A stretch of 64,000 nucleotides of DNA from Acanthosepion esculentum (taxonomy: Eukaryota; Mollusca; Cephalopoda; Sepiida; Sepiidae). The notes beneath the pieces are model-generated. The model saw nothing but the letters and a program-made list of their open reading frames with translations. It searched no databases and was not told where the DNA came from. Shown piece after piece: positions 33,801-44,135 of this stretch. The stretch covers positions 76,667,960 through 76,731,959 of the forward strand of contig OZ038485.1 in assembly GCA_964036315.1 (NCBI GenBank), read 5' to 3'. Each line of letters begins with the position of its first letter. Positions within the stretch are counted from its first letter, which is position 1. Made by a program: the position numbers and the translations under genes.

Positions 33801-35089
33801 AAAATAGAATGAGAAGAAAGAATGAATAGCTGGATCAATTTATTTGTTTGGGGTTGGTGAATATAGAAAGATGGAGATGAGGTCAGTACAAAACTCAGAA
33901 TTGTCATTAATCAATAATCATCCAAGGGAATAGAGTAAATTTGGTTAGTGAAAAAAATTTAATGCCATCATAGAAATGAGATATTTCTGAAGATGGTGTT
34001 CATTTTTATAAGGATGAAGATGGATAGATAAATCAAGTTTTATGGTTGATGTCTAACTAATTATTGATAAGGGTGTGTTTTTTTGCATTTAGAAGTTTAT
34101 ATGTAGGTTCATTAATAAGTATGAAACCTAATGATGAAAAAAGCATTTATTTTCAACATAATATCCTTCCTTCTCAATGCACTTAAACCAATGTGCCTGT
34201 ATAGAGGATATAGACTGAACATTGCATGGTGACAATTCCAGACCAAAATATCCACTCTCATATGTGTGTGTGTGTGTCTGTGTAATATATCAATTAGGCC
34301 TTCATATCTGTAGGTTTTATATCTGAAGATTCAACCAACCACAAAAAAATCTTTAAAAAAACAAAACTAGAATTTGCTGCATGCCAAGGCCTATGCTAAA
34401 TCCACATAAATGCAATTATATATTGCAGACTTCTCATCATTTCACAAATCATCATTCCCTCTTTGGTTTTTGTTACTACATTTTTTGTGTGTATAAGTAG
34501 GATTTAGCCTAATTTACCAGTATTCAAATTTTCCCTGTTAAATGCTAAAAAAGTTTTTTCTTCCTTTTCATATTTTCGTTTGTTGAAGCTCAACTCAAAT
34601 AAGTGGTTGAGGTTGGCAATGCAAAAGGTATATTTTTTCCTTTATTTTCATTGGCCTTAAGATTTGGGCCAGCAGTGTATATTGGCAGACATTGTTGTAG
34701 ATTCTCATCATTCTACATATCATCAGCATCTGTTCTTTTTTGTTTTTTTATTTGTATGTATAACTTGATTGTTTTTTATCCAAAATTTGGTGACAGAAAT
34801 GTTTTAAAAAGTTTGTCCTGTATAAAATAAGTGTCAAAAATTCTTATTAAAATTTACTAATTATTTTTTTTTAGTAGATTTGTAATACCAATGTATTTTT
34901 AACCTAAAAATTCAAGATATGACAATTTTTGTTTACAGGTAGACAACTTTTCACAAATAATCTCTGGTTCTATAGAATGAACACAAATACTTTTTATAAT
35001 TGAATTTATTTTCAATCTAATCTTCCTAAAATCAATATTATTATAAGAAACATATACAATAATCCACTTCAGTTCTGGGTTTGACTTTT
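33801..35089. other. Possible pogo/Tigger-like fragment and a local duplication
   Basis: TTCATATCTGTAGGTTTTAT and GAAGATTCAACCAACCACA (34290-34345) resemble subterminal sequence I remember from pogo/Tigger-type elements. A segment with TTCTCATCATTTCACAAATC at 34430 recurs, diverged, at 34703, suggesting a 270-bp tandem duplication. A (GT)n run lies at 34263-34280. No coding remnant is recognised. Confidence 0.3.
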
Positions 35090-36150
35090 AGCAATTTCTA
35101 TGTCTAATCTTGAAAATAATACATTTAACAATTTTTAAAAAGTCCATCTCCCTAAGATATGTTGATGATATCGTTATATTAGTCAAGAATATGGAAGAAA
35201 TACATCAACTCCAAAAACAATTCCAGGATAATTCTGTCCTTAAGTTTACATATGAACTTAATAATAGCAACAAAATTTGTTTTTTTAAATATACTGATAA
35301 ACACTAATAACAATAAGTTCACTATCTCTCCATATAAAAAAAAATTCTACCAGCAGAAATTCCTGTACCTTGAATTATAAGAGTGAATGTCCAAATTATT
35401 ATAAAATAGCAATTATAAAAAACCTAATAAACCATACAAAACTTAGTTCATCTACAAAACAGATTTTTGACAGCAAACTAAAAAAAATATAAATTAAACT
35501 ATTATTAATAATAAGTTCCATAATTATATTGTTGATGAACAAATAAGATTCTCAATCAGAAATTTTAATACTAAGCAAATAGAATATAATACTTTTTCAA
35601 ATAACCCCAAACATATTAATCTTCTATATTGCAACCAAATACATTCTAATTATAAACACATCAAAAATATCCTAAAAAAATTAATAAATACTAATATATC
35701 TACCACAGATCCCAGTAAAAAAAGTAAAATTCATTAAATACTACACTAAATCTAGTATATCTAATTCAATCAATCATAATGACTTTTCCCCACCTACTAT
35801 ACTACCTCTATGTATTGCAGAAAACCAACATTATCTATAAATTTCCTCTAGGAGATTGTATCTCCATATAAAAATAATATTTATGTTGAACACACTATGA
35901 CAACATTGTCTTAGCAGCTGAGTTTTCATTTGAATGATATGTCCAACATTTCTAAACATTTACAGCATCATACAAGTCAGACACATTAACAAGTCAGAAA
36001 AATTCTTGTTGAAAATACTTCTATACTTTTACATGAAAATAATAAACTAAAAATTCTCAAACCTATCTATATTAAAAAATTGAAACAAAAACATAACAAA
36101 ATTAATTATGGATATTGCACAAATGTTTTAAAATGTGTATAATAGTTTAA
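35090..36150 (+). pseudogene. Penelope-like element: RT end and GIY-YIG nuclease
   Basis: The remnant starts at the RT active site (LRYVDDIVILVKNMEEIHQL, 35150-35210), continues with the conserved VLKFTYELNNSNKICFF segment, then through several frames: a QKFLYL-like segment near 35355, YYKIAIIKNLINHTKLSSST (about 35395-35455), and NPKHINLLYCNQIHSNYKHI (about 35605-35665). Near 35862 it reads NNIYVEHTMTTLS, the GIY-YIG nuclease core of canonical PLEs (YVGHT-type in relatives), followed by SFHLNDMSNISKHLQHHTSQ and a C-terminus to about 36140. Multiple stops and frameshifts; everything N-terminal to YVDD is absent. It resembles a different PLE family from the one at 31.3 kb. Confidence 0.84.
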
Positions 36151-36520
36151 AATATGAAGGTTTGCACTAATAGTTTTTACTACCACTTTCTTAAAAACTC
36201 TCAAAATCCATACTTAGTTACCGCCCCTGAAGTGGTGTCAAGCAATCATGCACTGACTCAGCATTCTTTACTTCACAAGTAAAAAATTTAGCTTTCAGAT
36301 GAACACAGCAAATTTGTCTTTGAACACTACAATATTTGTCTTGAAATAAACAACCTGATGATGAGATTATGCTATGTCAAAAGTACTCAGAATAAAATAA
36401 TATGTATCAACACAGATTTTCTCTATTTCTTCAATAATAATACCAAAAAGCTTGTCCGTGAATATGAAAGGATCCAATTGAAAATAAGTAGACAAAACTT
36501 GTCTAAATTAGTCAATGAAA

Positions 36521-36522
<2 letters not shown>
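36151..36522 (+). repeat. 3' flank of the second PLE
   Basis: This continues without a visible boundary from the nuclease remnant: GAACACTACAATATTTGTCT, an AATAAACAACCTGATGATGA block and AAAAGTACTCAGAATAAAAT, ending near GAAAGGATCCAATTG (36480). Memory of similar tails in octopus suggests it is the element's 3' UTR. Confidence 0.5.

Positions 36523-36611
<89 letters not shown>
36523..36611. repeat. (CT)n(TA)n microsatellite, left half
   Basis: CT at 36523-36558 followed by TA to 36611, where the solo LTR begins. The TA run resumes at 37649 on the other side of the LTR. Confidence 0.97.
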
Positions 36612-36614
<3 letters not shown>

Positions 36615-37644
36615 GACGTAGCCTCGATTTCCATTAACCACATAGGCGTGAGGAAGAGAAACCCCAAATTCTAGACGAAAATTAGTTAGGTATAAAAAGA
36701 GAGAAATAGATAAGAATCTACTAATGCTTTCAACTTGCGAGCGAATATGTTCATACCCTCCTCTTCTCTTCTCAACTTATTTCCCTCTTTGCCTACTCTT
36801 CCACCCACACACCACGGGTCCATGACTTTGAAGCGACCCGACGCGAAAACGACCTTGTTCCGAAACCCCACAGCTATCAGGCGGTCGACCATAAGTGAAT
36901 TCCAGCCATTCACGTGATCAGGCCATCCTAAGGGCCGATTGAAATTTTGGCCATCACGCAAACGATGTGTGATCTCTGCCCCATCCTCCTGTGTGCCCGG
37001 TCAAGGACGAAGAAAACCCACGTGACTGTCTTTGGGGACAGTAAGTATCGAAAAAAGGGTTTTCAGTTTCTGTCCGATCAGTGGCAGACGAACATCGCTG
37101 GGCGAGATCGTCCCGATTCCAAAGTGGACTGCCCACTGAAATGAAGAAGACAACGAAGCCTGTCGACTAGAGACGAAAGGGCTGCTATGAAAACTGTATC
37201 GACCAACGAAACGCCTATACGTGATGCTGTAAAACTTTGAACACTCCCGAAAGGAAAAAATTCTGGAAAATTGTCGGCCGACCAAAATGTTGTGTTAACC
37301 TACGAACTCTCGCTTCGGCGAATCTGAACTTTGTGTGAAAACGCCAACTCGACTTACAGATAAGTTGATTCTTTTGACTTGATCCCCTTTCTTTATATAT
37401 ATATATATATATGTATTCGCTCGCGCCTTCTTTTCTTCTATAGGTCCCTCCCCCGTTATTAAATGTATTTCTTTTTTTTTACCTGTTTGTATATTGGTAA
37501 ATACATGTTTTATTTTGAGAACCATCGTCTTGCGTCTGTTCTTCGTTGACTCCCTTGTGTCGCTTTCATTTCTGAGTGAAGACCGAGAAGGGATGCCACG
37601 TTTTCTTTTTGAACCCGTGGTTAATCTATATGCTACAAGTTCGT

Positions 37645-37648
<4 letters not shown>
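36612..37648 (+). mobile_element. Solo LTR inserted in a TA microsatellite
   Basis: A 1037-bp GC-richer block with LTR-type ends starts TGTGACGTAGCC and stops AGTTCGTAACA. TATATA-type repeat lies directly on both sides, and the 6 bp flanking each end are identical (ATATAT), though within a TA repeat this is not decisive for a target duplication. Inside are a TATAAAA box (about 36692) near the left end and, near the right end, a T-rich zone with AATACATGTTTTATT (37499-37513). That order (TATA box, then termination signals) suggests plus orientation. No gag or pol sequence flanks it, so recombination between two LTRs probably removed the interior. Frames within it are not convincing genes. Confidence 0.62.

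Positions 37649-37711
<63 letters not shown>
37649..37711. repeat. (AT)n microsatellite, right half
   Basis: Uninterrupted AT directly after the LTR end; probably the continuation of the run ending at 36611. Confidence 0.97.
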
Positions 37712-37715
<4 letters not shown>

Positions 37716-38825
37716 CAGTCATTTTATTGATCATTTCTAAGGATTTTTCCTTGAAAATGTCAAATGATATTCCAGGTCTGGTTTCAAATATCAGTAGTTC
37801 CTCTAGGCAAGTAAAATTCAAGTATATTTATTTCACATGATTCCAATATATGGCACAAGGCCAATAATGGGGAAAGAGGAAGGCTGGTCATCATCTGTCA
37901 TACTAAAAACTTAGCTAGCCACAATCACTGACCCAGACATGCTACAATAACCCTTGCCCCAAAACGCTGCATTCTTACTTACCATTCTTACTACAACCAC
38001 TATAATACCTCAGAGACTCTATGAAGTCCTAACTAGTCCCATGTGTACAATTTTGTTTGTGGGGTGGGGAATACAAAAACAACGTTTAAAAATTTATAAA
38101 CCCCAATGGATATTTACAATAGTAAACAAAATTTATTTACAAGAAACTAAACAAAACAGTATTAGTATACCCCCCCCACACACACACAATCACTAAATGT
38201 GGCAGTTAACTGGACGAAAATAATACAGAACTTAAATAATTGGGAAAAAACACTCAGACGGTCTAACACTCACAGAAAGACACCCTCGCCCAAACATAAC
38301 AAATACGAAAAATCACACCCGTAAAAGCGAAAGGCATCCCGCATCCACCAGATAACTGACATCTCTGGTCACCTAACGGGAGATGGGAGAGGGGAATTAA
38401 ACAAAGAAATTGGGGGGGGGGTGATAAAAGGGGCTAATGAGCATACATACCCTAGCTAAGTTAATTTGGATGAAGAAAAAAAAACTAAAGGCACAAACCT
38501 AAACTAGCCTATTCCGGGTGGGGTTGCCAATGTTCAATCCAGCAATCCCAAAATCCTTAATGCCTAAATGGTATCAAAATGCCACTCCAAGTCAGCACCT
38601 TTCACTTGCACGAACGCGCAGGACTCACCCACCTTTTGCCAAATTCTGATGGATGGAGTCGTTTCCTTTCCGTCCTGATATTGACTTTAAGCTGGTTCTT
38701 AAAGAACAGGGTCAGCTAGGAAGAGGTAAACTTCAGTTCCCCATGGAATTCTTTCTGTCACGTCGTCCATATCATGACTAGCATAATACTCAGTAAGCAA
38801 AAGAACATATAATGCTCAGCCTTAG

Positions 38826-39080
38826 TCAACGACGGTACGATATTGCTACAAATAGAACTGGCCTACGCGTACAAAATATGAGGTCTTCAACAAACTTACA
38901 CAACGGACCTACGACCCTGCAATGAAAGAAGGCGTGACCTAGGGTCTCCACCTCCCCACTGCAGCGAATGCAGTTTGGAGACTTTACCAAACCCGCCGAA
39001 CAAAGTTTTTTGCTGACCCAGAGGGCCCCTCGAATCACTAGCCAGGTGAGTGATGCCTCAGTATTAGTGAGATATTTCAA
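38826..39080 (-). pseudogene. LINE B zf-RVT zinc finger
   Basis: The frame reads MKYLTNTEASLTWLVIRGAL, then CIRCSGEVETLGHAFFHCRV: the C-x2-C ... H-x4-C pattern of the zf-RVT domain at the C-terminus of ORF2, as in LINE A at 13998-13687. Upstream the sequence shifts abruptly to the endonuclease-RT linker, marking the deletion. Confidence 0.78.
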
Positions 39081-39959
39081 CCCGGGCGCCTAAGGCCATA
39101 TGGAGCAAGACTCCTGCTTCGTCATCAAATCATTATGAACGCCTCCCCACCCACTAACACCTAATATAATGCCTTACGGGCCATCCCAAATCTCAGACAC
39201 TGTAATAGGACCTTCACACAAAGCCGCTTCAGTCCGCTTGTCCGGCAATGGGATGCTTGCGATATGTCGACTGGATGTCTTTCGAGCTTCCTCTGCACGC
39301 AATTCAGCGGCTATGTCCGTTGCCTTGGAAGACATTCTTTTTAACCTATCCCTAACTACTAGAACCTGATCCTTCTTGATAAGCAAGGAGGCCAGCTCCG
39401 CCTTAGCTAAGGCTACGCCCCGCTATTATGGGATTTGATCGCCCGATCTACTTTCTCCACACATGCCTTTTGCGCCGCTAATCTTGCTAGATTGAGTCAG
39501 CGACAAAAATCAGCAGCAAAAGACCTAAATTTAGATTTTAAATGATCCCACCACTTATTCCCAACCACAGCCCCCGTCAATTCCCACTGTAACATTAATA
39601 GTAGCTGGTCCCGGAAATCTTGCTCTTCCCAAATAATGATGCGTTCAATTTCCAAAAACCAGCCATGTTAACCTTATTCTTCTCTAAGTTTACACGAACC
39701 CGGACAAGCCTATGATCCGAGTTAAACTATATCATGAAAACTTGGACGTCCTAAAAACCCTACGTCGACTCTCTTAACTAGGACTCGGCCGATGTAGCTA
39801 AAACGCACTACTAAATCCGAGCCGCCGCTCTTAATCCAAGTCCATATTACCTGCCGCGGGTGCTCATTTCGATTCTTAACGATAAGATCAAACCCGTCGA
39901 TAAAATCCCAAAACGACTTAACATCCGGGTTGTTAGTACGCGATCTTTCCCCTTTTCTA

Positions 39960-40430
39960 TCTATATCGGGATCAAGGACGGCATTCTAGAACTACCGTAC
40001 GTGATGTCATCAAAAACGGCTCGATCCGCCAAAACAAATCAGGCCGCTCCGCATGGTCATTAGGCGCATAACCCCCAATGAGACGAAGAGCCTTATCCTT
40101 TATGGTAACATTCAGCACGCAAAGCCTGTCCACCGGATCTGCGAAGACAAGTGCACACGCCGCATCTACAGACTTGATCACGAGCCAGGAAACACTTCTC
40201 GAGCGTCCATCAAAACGTGCTGAATAGACAATAAACCCCCTAGACAGAATGTTTTCATGATCGAGAGTTGAAAACCGGGTCCCCAGCAAACAGCATACAT
40301 CCACCCTGTACACAACATACATCCACCCCGAGACGCTGAAGATCGCGAGCGAGCCTCGCCCTAAGAGGTTCCGACCTCAGGCCCCGGGCATTCAGACTTG
40401 CTAACCAGAGAGCCATTATCGGTCCGATTA
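39960..40430 (-). pseudogene. LINE B endonuclease (EEP) domain start
   Basis: The ORF2 start is visible as MALWLASLNARGLRSEPLRA at about 40412, followed by LGVDVCCVQGG in the position of the catalytic QE(T) motif (corrupted). The frame 40322-39972 continues with SARFDGRSRSVSWLVIKSVD and LRLIGGYAPNDHAERPDLFW to the degraded GDWN position. The downstream linker to about 39170 includes 39386-39174. In relatives this nuclease nicks genomic DNA for target-primed reverse transcription. Confidence 0.77.
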
Positions 40431-40439
40431 TGGTTGGGA

Positions 40440-41340
40440 AACTGGATTGAACATGGTCGGGGAAAGGATAGCAACAGCCTCATCCAGTGTCCCTTGGCTC
40501 ATCTCATTCTTGATAATGCCGGCCTGGGAGAGATTGCCGATATCCCAAGGAAAAGTTAATTTTAGTGCCTTATATAGGGAGGGGTGAACCAAAACTGGGA
40601 CCCTCCTGAACAGAACTGCATTAACTTCCGTGTGTCTTCGTTGTGAAGAATGGCGATTGACATATCAAATGATTTTATGGCATCCCCGACTACACCCCAC
40701 GTTTGTCGCGTCACCTTCGTATTCGGTCTGAAGGATTAGATCTTTTGTTATTAGATCTTGACATGATACATTAATGCAGTCTTCAGGTGTGGGCAGCAAT
40801 ATGTTTCACATGAAATAGCCTGAACCCTTAACAGTTCTTTGGGCTTAACTCCCAGGGATTCCAGTGATTTTATCACTGTGTCTTTCATGGAATGACAAAT
40901 TTTGAACTAGTGCTTGTCCACCACGAAAACTGACAATATTCGTTTCTCAATCTTCTTTAGTTCTCAGGGGTCTTCGAAGAGTCCACCTTCTACCACAACA
41001 CTTGGCACACTCCAAAAACTCTGTTATATTGATAATGCATTTAGGGGGGATTTCCATCAACAGGGTGATTCCCCGGCCTCTGTATTTTCACTCTTCTTCT
41101 CTGATTCAGTATTCTTCATATTTTGGCCATTATTTACCACTGTACTTTTTAAAGTTCTTACATTTTGACCATTATTGGCTCTCATATTCTTTGGAGTACC
41201 CTTTAAAACTGGGTACTCCTCAATACTACCTTTGTCAGGCAGGTCCTTTTTTAGAGAAAACAAATGTTTCTTGACTGCATTGAGTCGGCCATTTAGGGTT
41301 TTAAAAGAACAGCTAAAATAATTTTTCTTGTAAATATATA
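40440..41340 (-). pseudogene. LINE B ORF1 (RNA-binding protein) remnant
   Basis: Immediately upstream of the ORF2 start, the minus strand from about 41310 reads FKTLNGRLNAVKKHLFSLKK and continues with NMRANNGQNVRTLKSTVVNN, a low-complexity region rich in Asn, Lys, Glu and Ser, to a stop at 41057. Further on, a basic segment (about 40980-40850) and a VKPKELLRVQAISCETYCCP-like region (about 40845-40785) follow, then a segment ending LSRMR near 40490. In L1/Tx1 elements ORF1 encodes the nucleic-acid-binding protein, and its position supports that. I see no intact RRM or CCHC motif, and stops interrupt the frame. Confidence 0.55.
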
Positions 41341-42360
41341 AGAAAAAGGGAAGGGGATAGGTGAAAGGAAAAATAAATAATTAGCAACAAAAGGCAAATA
41401 AACTTTTAAAAAAGAGATTCGTCTACAGGCTAGAAAAAATTTGTTTAAACAAGAAATAGAATTTTAAATTAAGAGACAATCAATAAATGAAACAAAAAAG
41501 CTGAGAAAAAATAAAATTTAAAGACTGACAAGAAAAATTAAAAAAGGGTCAGACAAATACTATTTAAGTTCTCACAGTTCCAATAATAAATAGACTATAA
41601 AATAAACAGAAAAAAGTTCTCTGGTAAGAGTCTCACCAGACAACTTTTCTGGTCGGATGTAAGTCTTACCGTATCTGACCAGATGATGACAAATACAAAT
41701 AGAAGGCTAACATCAAAAATAAAACTGGCAATAAAAAAGGTTCGCTTACAGACTAAAAATATTAAACAAAATAAAAAACATTAAAAGTTGGTCAAATTTA
41801 AATGTTAGAAAATACAAAAATAAAATAAACTATACACTAAACAAAGATAAAACAAAAATATGTTAAGACAAAAAAATGAAAATGGTTGCCAAAGCTGAAA
41901 ATAAAATGAGAAAAAAAAGTTTGCCTACTAAATAATTCAAAAAGTCAAATGACTTTTTTTTTTTTTTTAAAAAGTTCCTTCAAATAAATGAAATGAATTG
42001 AAATAAAATAAAATACAAATGAACTATACAAAAGAAAAATGGAGTAGACGAAAACAATTATCTGGTAAGAAAAACCAGTAAAGAAAAATGCAAATGGTGA
42101 CTGAAGTCAAAAAGAAATATGAAAAATAAAAAGGCTAAAGAAATCAAAAGATTGAAAGAAACAAATGAAATAAATGAGAAATTAATGAAAATAACTTAAT
42201 AAAAATGTGTTTAAAAAATCCAAAGTTCTTTTCTGGAATAAATGTCCAAAACAAAAATTCATTTTAGACAGGAACAAAAAACGGTCTTCTACAAGTCAGG
42301 AAAGTTAACTCCAATGTGACTAGTAAACAGCAAGTAACATTCAAGTGCCAAAAGAGAAAT
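41341..42360 (-). repeat. A-rich region upstream of LINE B ORF1, possible diverged monomers
   Basis: Very A-rich on the plus strand. TCTGGTAAGA recurs at about 41620 and 42060. A TTCGTCTACAGGCTA-type word at 41417 recurs near 41738 (TTCGCTTACAGACTA) and 41917. CTATA-A-A words recur at about 41595, 41830 and 42020. Around 41618-41690 TCTGGTC...GACCAGA and GTAAG-T-CTTAC form nested hairpins. Irregular 180-320-bp units would fit diverged 5' promoter monomers, as known for some L1 elements. Confidence 0.4.
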
Positions 42361-42814
42361 CACAGCAGTTTAAATAGTATTTAATGAGCCAATCCAACCT
42401 GGACAGAAGGGGATGCAAGTCTATGCACCTGCTGCTGCCACTGCTGATAGGAACAGTCCATTAAGTTCAGGAGTAGGAGATAACTGGTTATACCAGTTAT
42501 AGTTAACAATAGTTGAAAGGTAGAAGTCATGAAATAGCTAGTGAAGTGTTTGTTATTAATAGTCTGGAGTTTGAAAAGAAAACAAATAATTTTTATACAA
42601 ATAAATGAACTATTTAATATCATATGACTTTATTAAAATTGGTATTTTGTACGCATGACATTTTTACCTTGTCATTTATGAGATTCAATCACAGACATCA
42701 AAATGCTGATGAGGATCCTGAAACTTAAAGCCAATAAAAAAAAATATAAAAAAATCTGGTTTGTTTTGTGTTTGTAATTTATTCATATATAAACAGCTTA
42801 GTAGCAAGGTTATA
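42361..42814. other. No feature recognised
   Basis: AT-rich spacer between LINE B and the next LINE; short palindromic TAACTGGTTATACCAGTTA at about 42480-42498. Confidence 0.35.
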
Positions 42815-44135
42815 TCAAATATAGCTATCAGCCTTCTACCTCTTTTTAGAAAATACTGAGGCTCTAATTAACTCTAAATTAGTTAAGCATCTCACCTTGC
42901 AAGATCTTTTTTCAGATAGGCAATATGGCTTTCACTTTTCTTGGATAACTGCTTATGTATTAACGATTATTGCTGAAAGAGTTTAAGCTTTAGAATGGTG
43001 AATGGTGAATCTTGGGCTGTGGTTTTGGATATCTCAAAGGCACTTGATAGGGTTTGGCATATTGGTTTTCTTCACAAGTTGAAAGGTTATGGTATTTATG
43101 GATTGATTTTTAAACTGATTTAATCTTTCTTATCAAATTGAGAAATGGAAGTTGTCTTAAATGGCCACTCTTCAAGACTTTTTGCATTAATGCAGGTGTC
43201 CCCAGGGCTCTATATTTGGACCTACATTGTTCCTAATTTTTACCAAAGATCTCCTGATATCATCAATTCTCAGCTCAGTATCTATGCTGATGATGCAACT
43301 ATTTACTCTGCTTCATAATTAGTCTAATTGGTTTGATATGGTCTAAATCAGCAGCTGTCCTCAAAATGGACCTATAGTCTGTTGCTAACCGGGGCAAGTA
43401 ATGGCTTATTAATTTTAATGCCTCCAAAATGAAACTGCTCTTGGCAGAGAGAAAACCCGTTTTTCTCTCATCAGTATGGCTGATGCTAACCTCCAGGAGA
43501 GTGAATCATTGCACCTTATTTGACTAATGCTTTCCATTGACATGAAGTGGAAAGATTATATTGAATCAATTGCTAGGTTTTCTACTAGTAAAGTGTCATA
43601 ATAGGCAATTTTTCTTGCCAGAATCTATCTTATATATTTATAATTCATCCTTGTTTTGAATATTGCTGCTACATCTGATTTAGTGCTCCTGCTATATTTA
43701 GATATTAATAAAATCCAAAGAATCTGCAATGTTATTTGTTCTGATCAGGCATTTTGGCTTCAGCCTGTTTCCCACTGTCATTTCCCTGTGACTTTTTTAT
43801 AAATATTTTCATGGTAATTGTTCTGATGAACTTTCCTTTATGGTACCCAGATTTATGAAATTAAAGTGTAGTAAGGTTTCATCATTTTACAGTTGAAATG
43901 TCTAGATGTAACCATAAATTCTATGCTAATAGTTTCTTCTGGTGCACTTCTCACTTGTGGAACTCTCTATTGGCTTATTGCTTCCCAGTCAAAAATTTAA
44001 ATGTTATCTTCTGTCTTCCTGTCTTGTAATTGTTCTCTTGACTTACTAGTCTTTTCTTTTTCTCATATTCTGTAACACGCAGTAGCCCCTTGGGTCTTTG
44101 TTGCTTTATTGCCTTGCTCAGGATGAAATAATTAA
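42815..44135 (+). pseudogene. Jockey/CR1-like LINE reverse transcriptase and 3' end
   Basis: Reading forward with frameshifts: an ISDRQYGF-like segment near 42910-42935, RT motif A as VVLDISKALDRVWHIGFLHK (43020-43080), a GVP-type motif (NAGVP, about 43190), and the intact active site IYADDATIYSAS (about 43277-43312). Then come WLINFNASKMKLLLAERKP (about 43400), ILYIYNSSLF, a KYFHGNCSDELSFMVPRFMK segment (about 43800-43860), and KFYANSFFWCTSHLWNSL (about 43917-43970). The 3' UTR ends CTTTATTGCCTTGCTCAGGA then TAATTAAAAAAA (44137). Catalytic aspartates survive, but more than ten frame breaks make it non-functional. The endonuclease at 3930-4620 looks like the missing N-terminal domain of the same family. 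Confidence 0.85.

Larger units (their letters stand above)
37810..42360 (-). mobile_element. LINE B: Tx1/L1-like retrotransposon with ORF1, RT deleted
   Basis: Same family as LINE A and same orientation. From high to low coordinate: A-rich possible 5' UTR (42360-41340), ORF1 (41340-40440), ORF2 endonuclease (40412-39960), linker (39960-39170), then directly the zf-RVT finger (39080-38826) and a 3' UTR (to about 37810). The whole reverse transcriptase, present in part in LINE A, is missing, with the join near 39100-39170. The 3' UTR carries GGCACAAGGCCAATAATGGG (37852) and a CTTTAAGCTGGTTCTTAAAG block (38690) shared with LINE A. Stops and frameshifts occur throughout. Confidence 0.78.

Noticed and set aside
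36350..36395. Second hammerhead starting CTGATGATGAG
   Set aside because: No GAAA and no stem III with a cleavage site follow within a workable distance. The same holds for CTGATGATGAG at 45965.
36686..37285. Several 60-94-codon frames inside the solo LTR
   Set aside because: They lie on both strands and overlap each other, which is expected in a GC-richer block without a gene.
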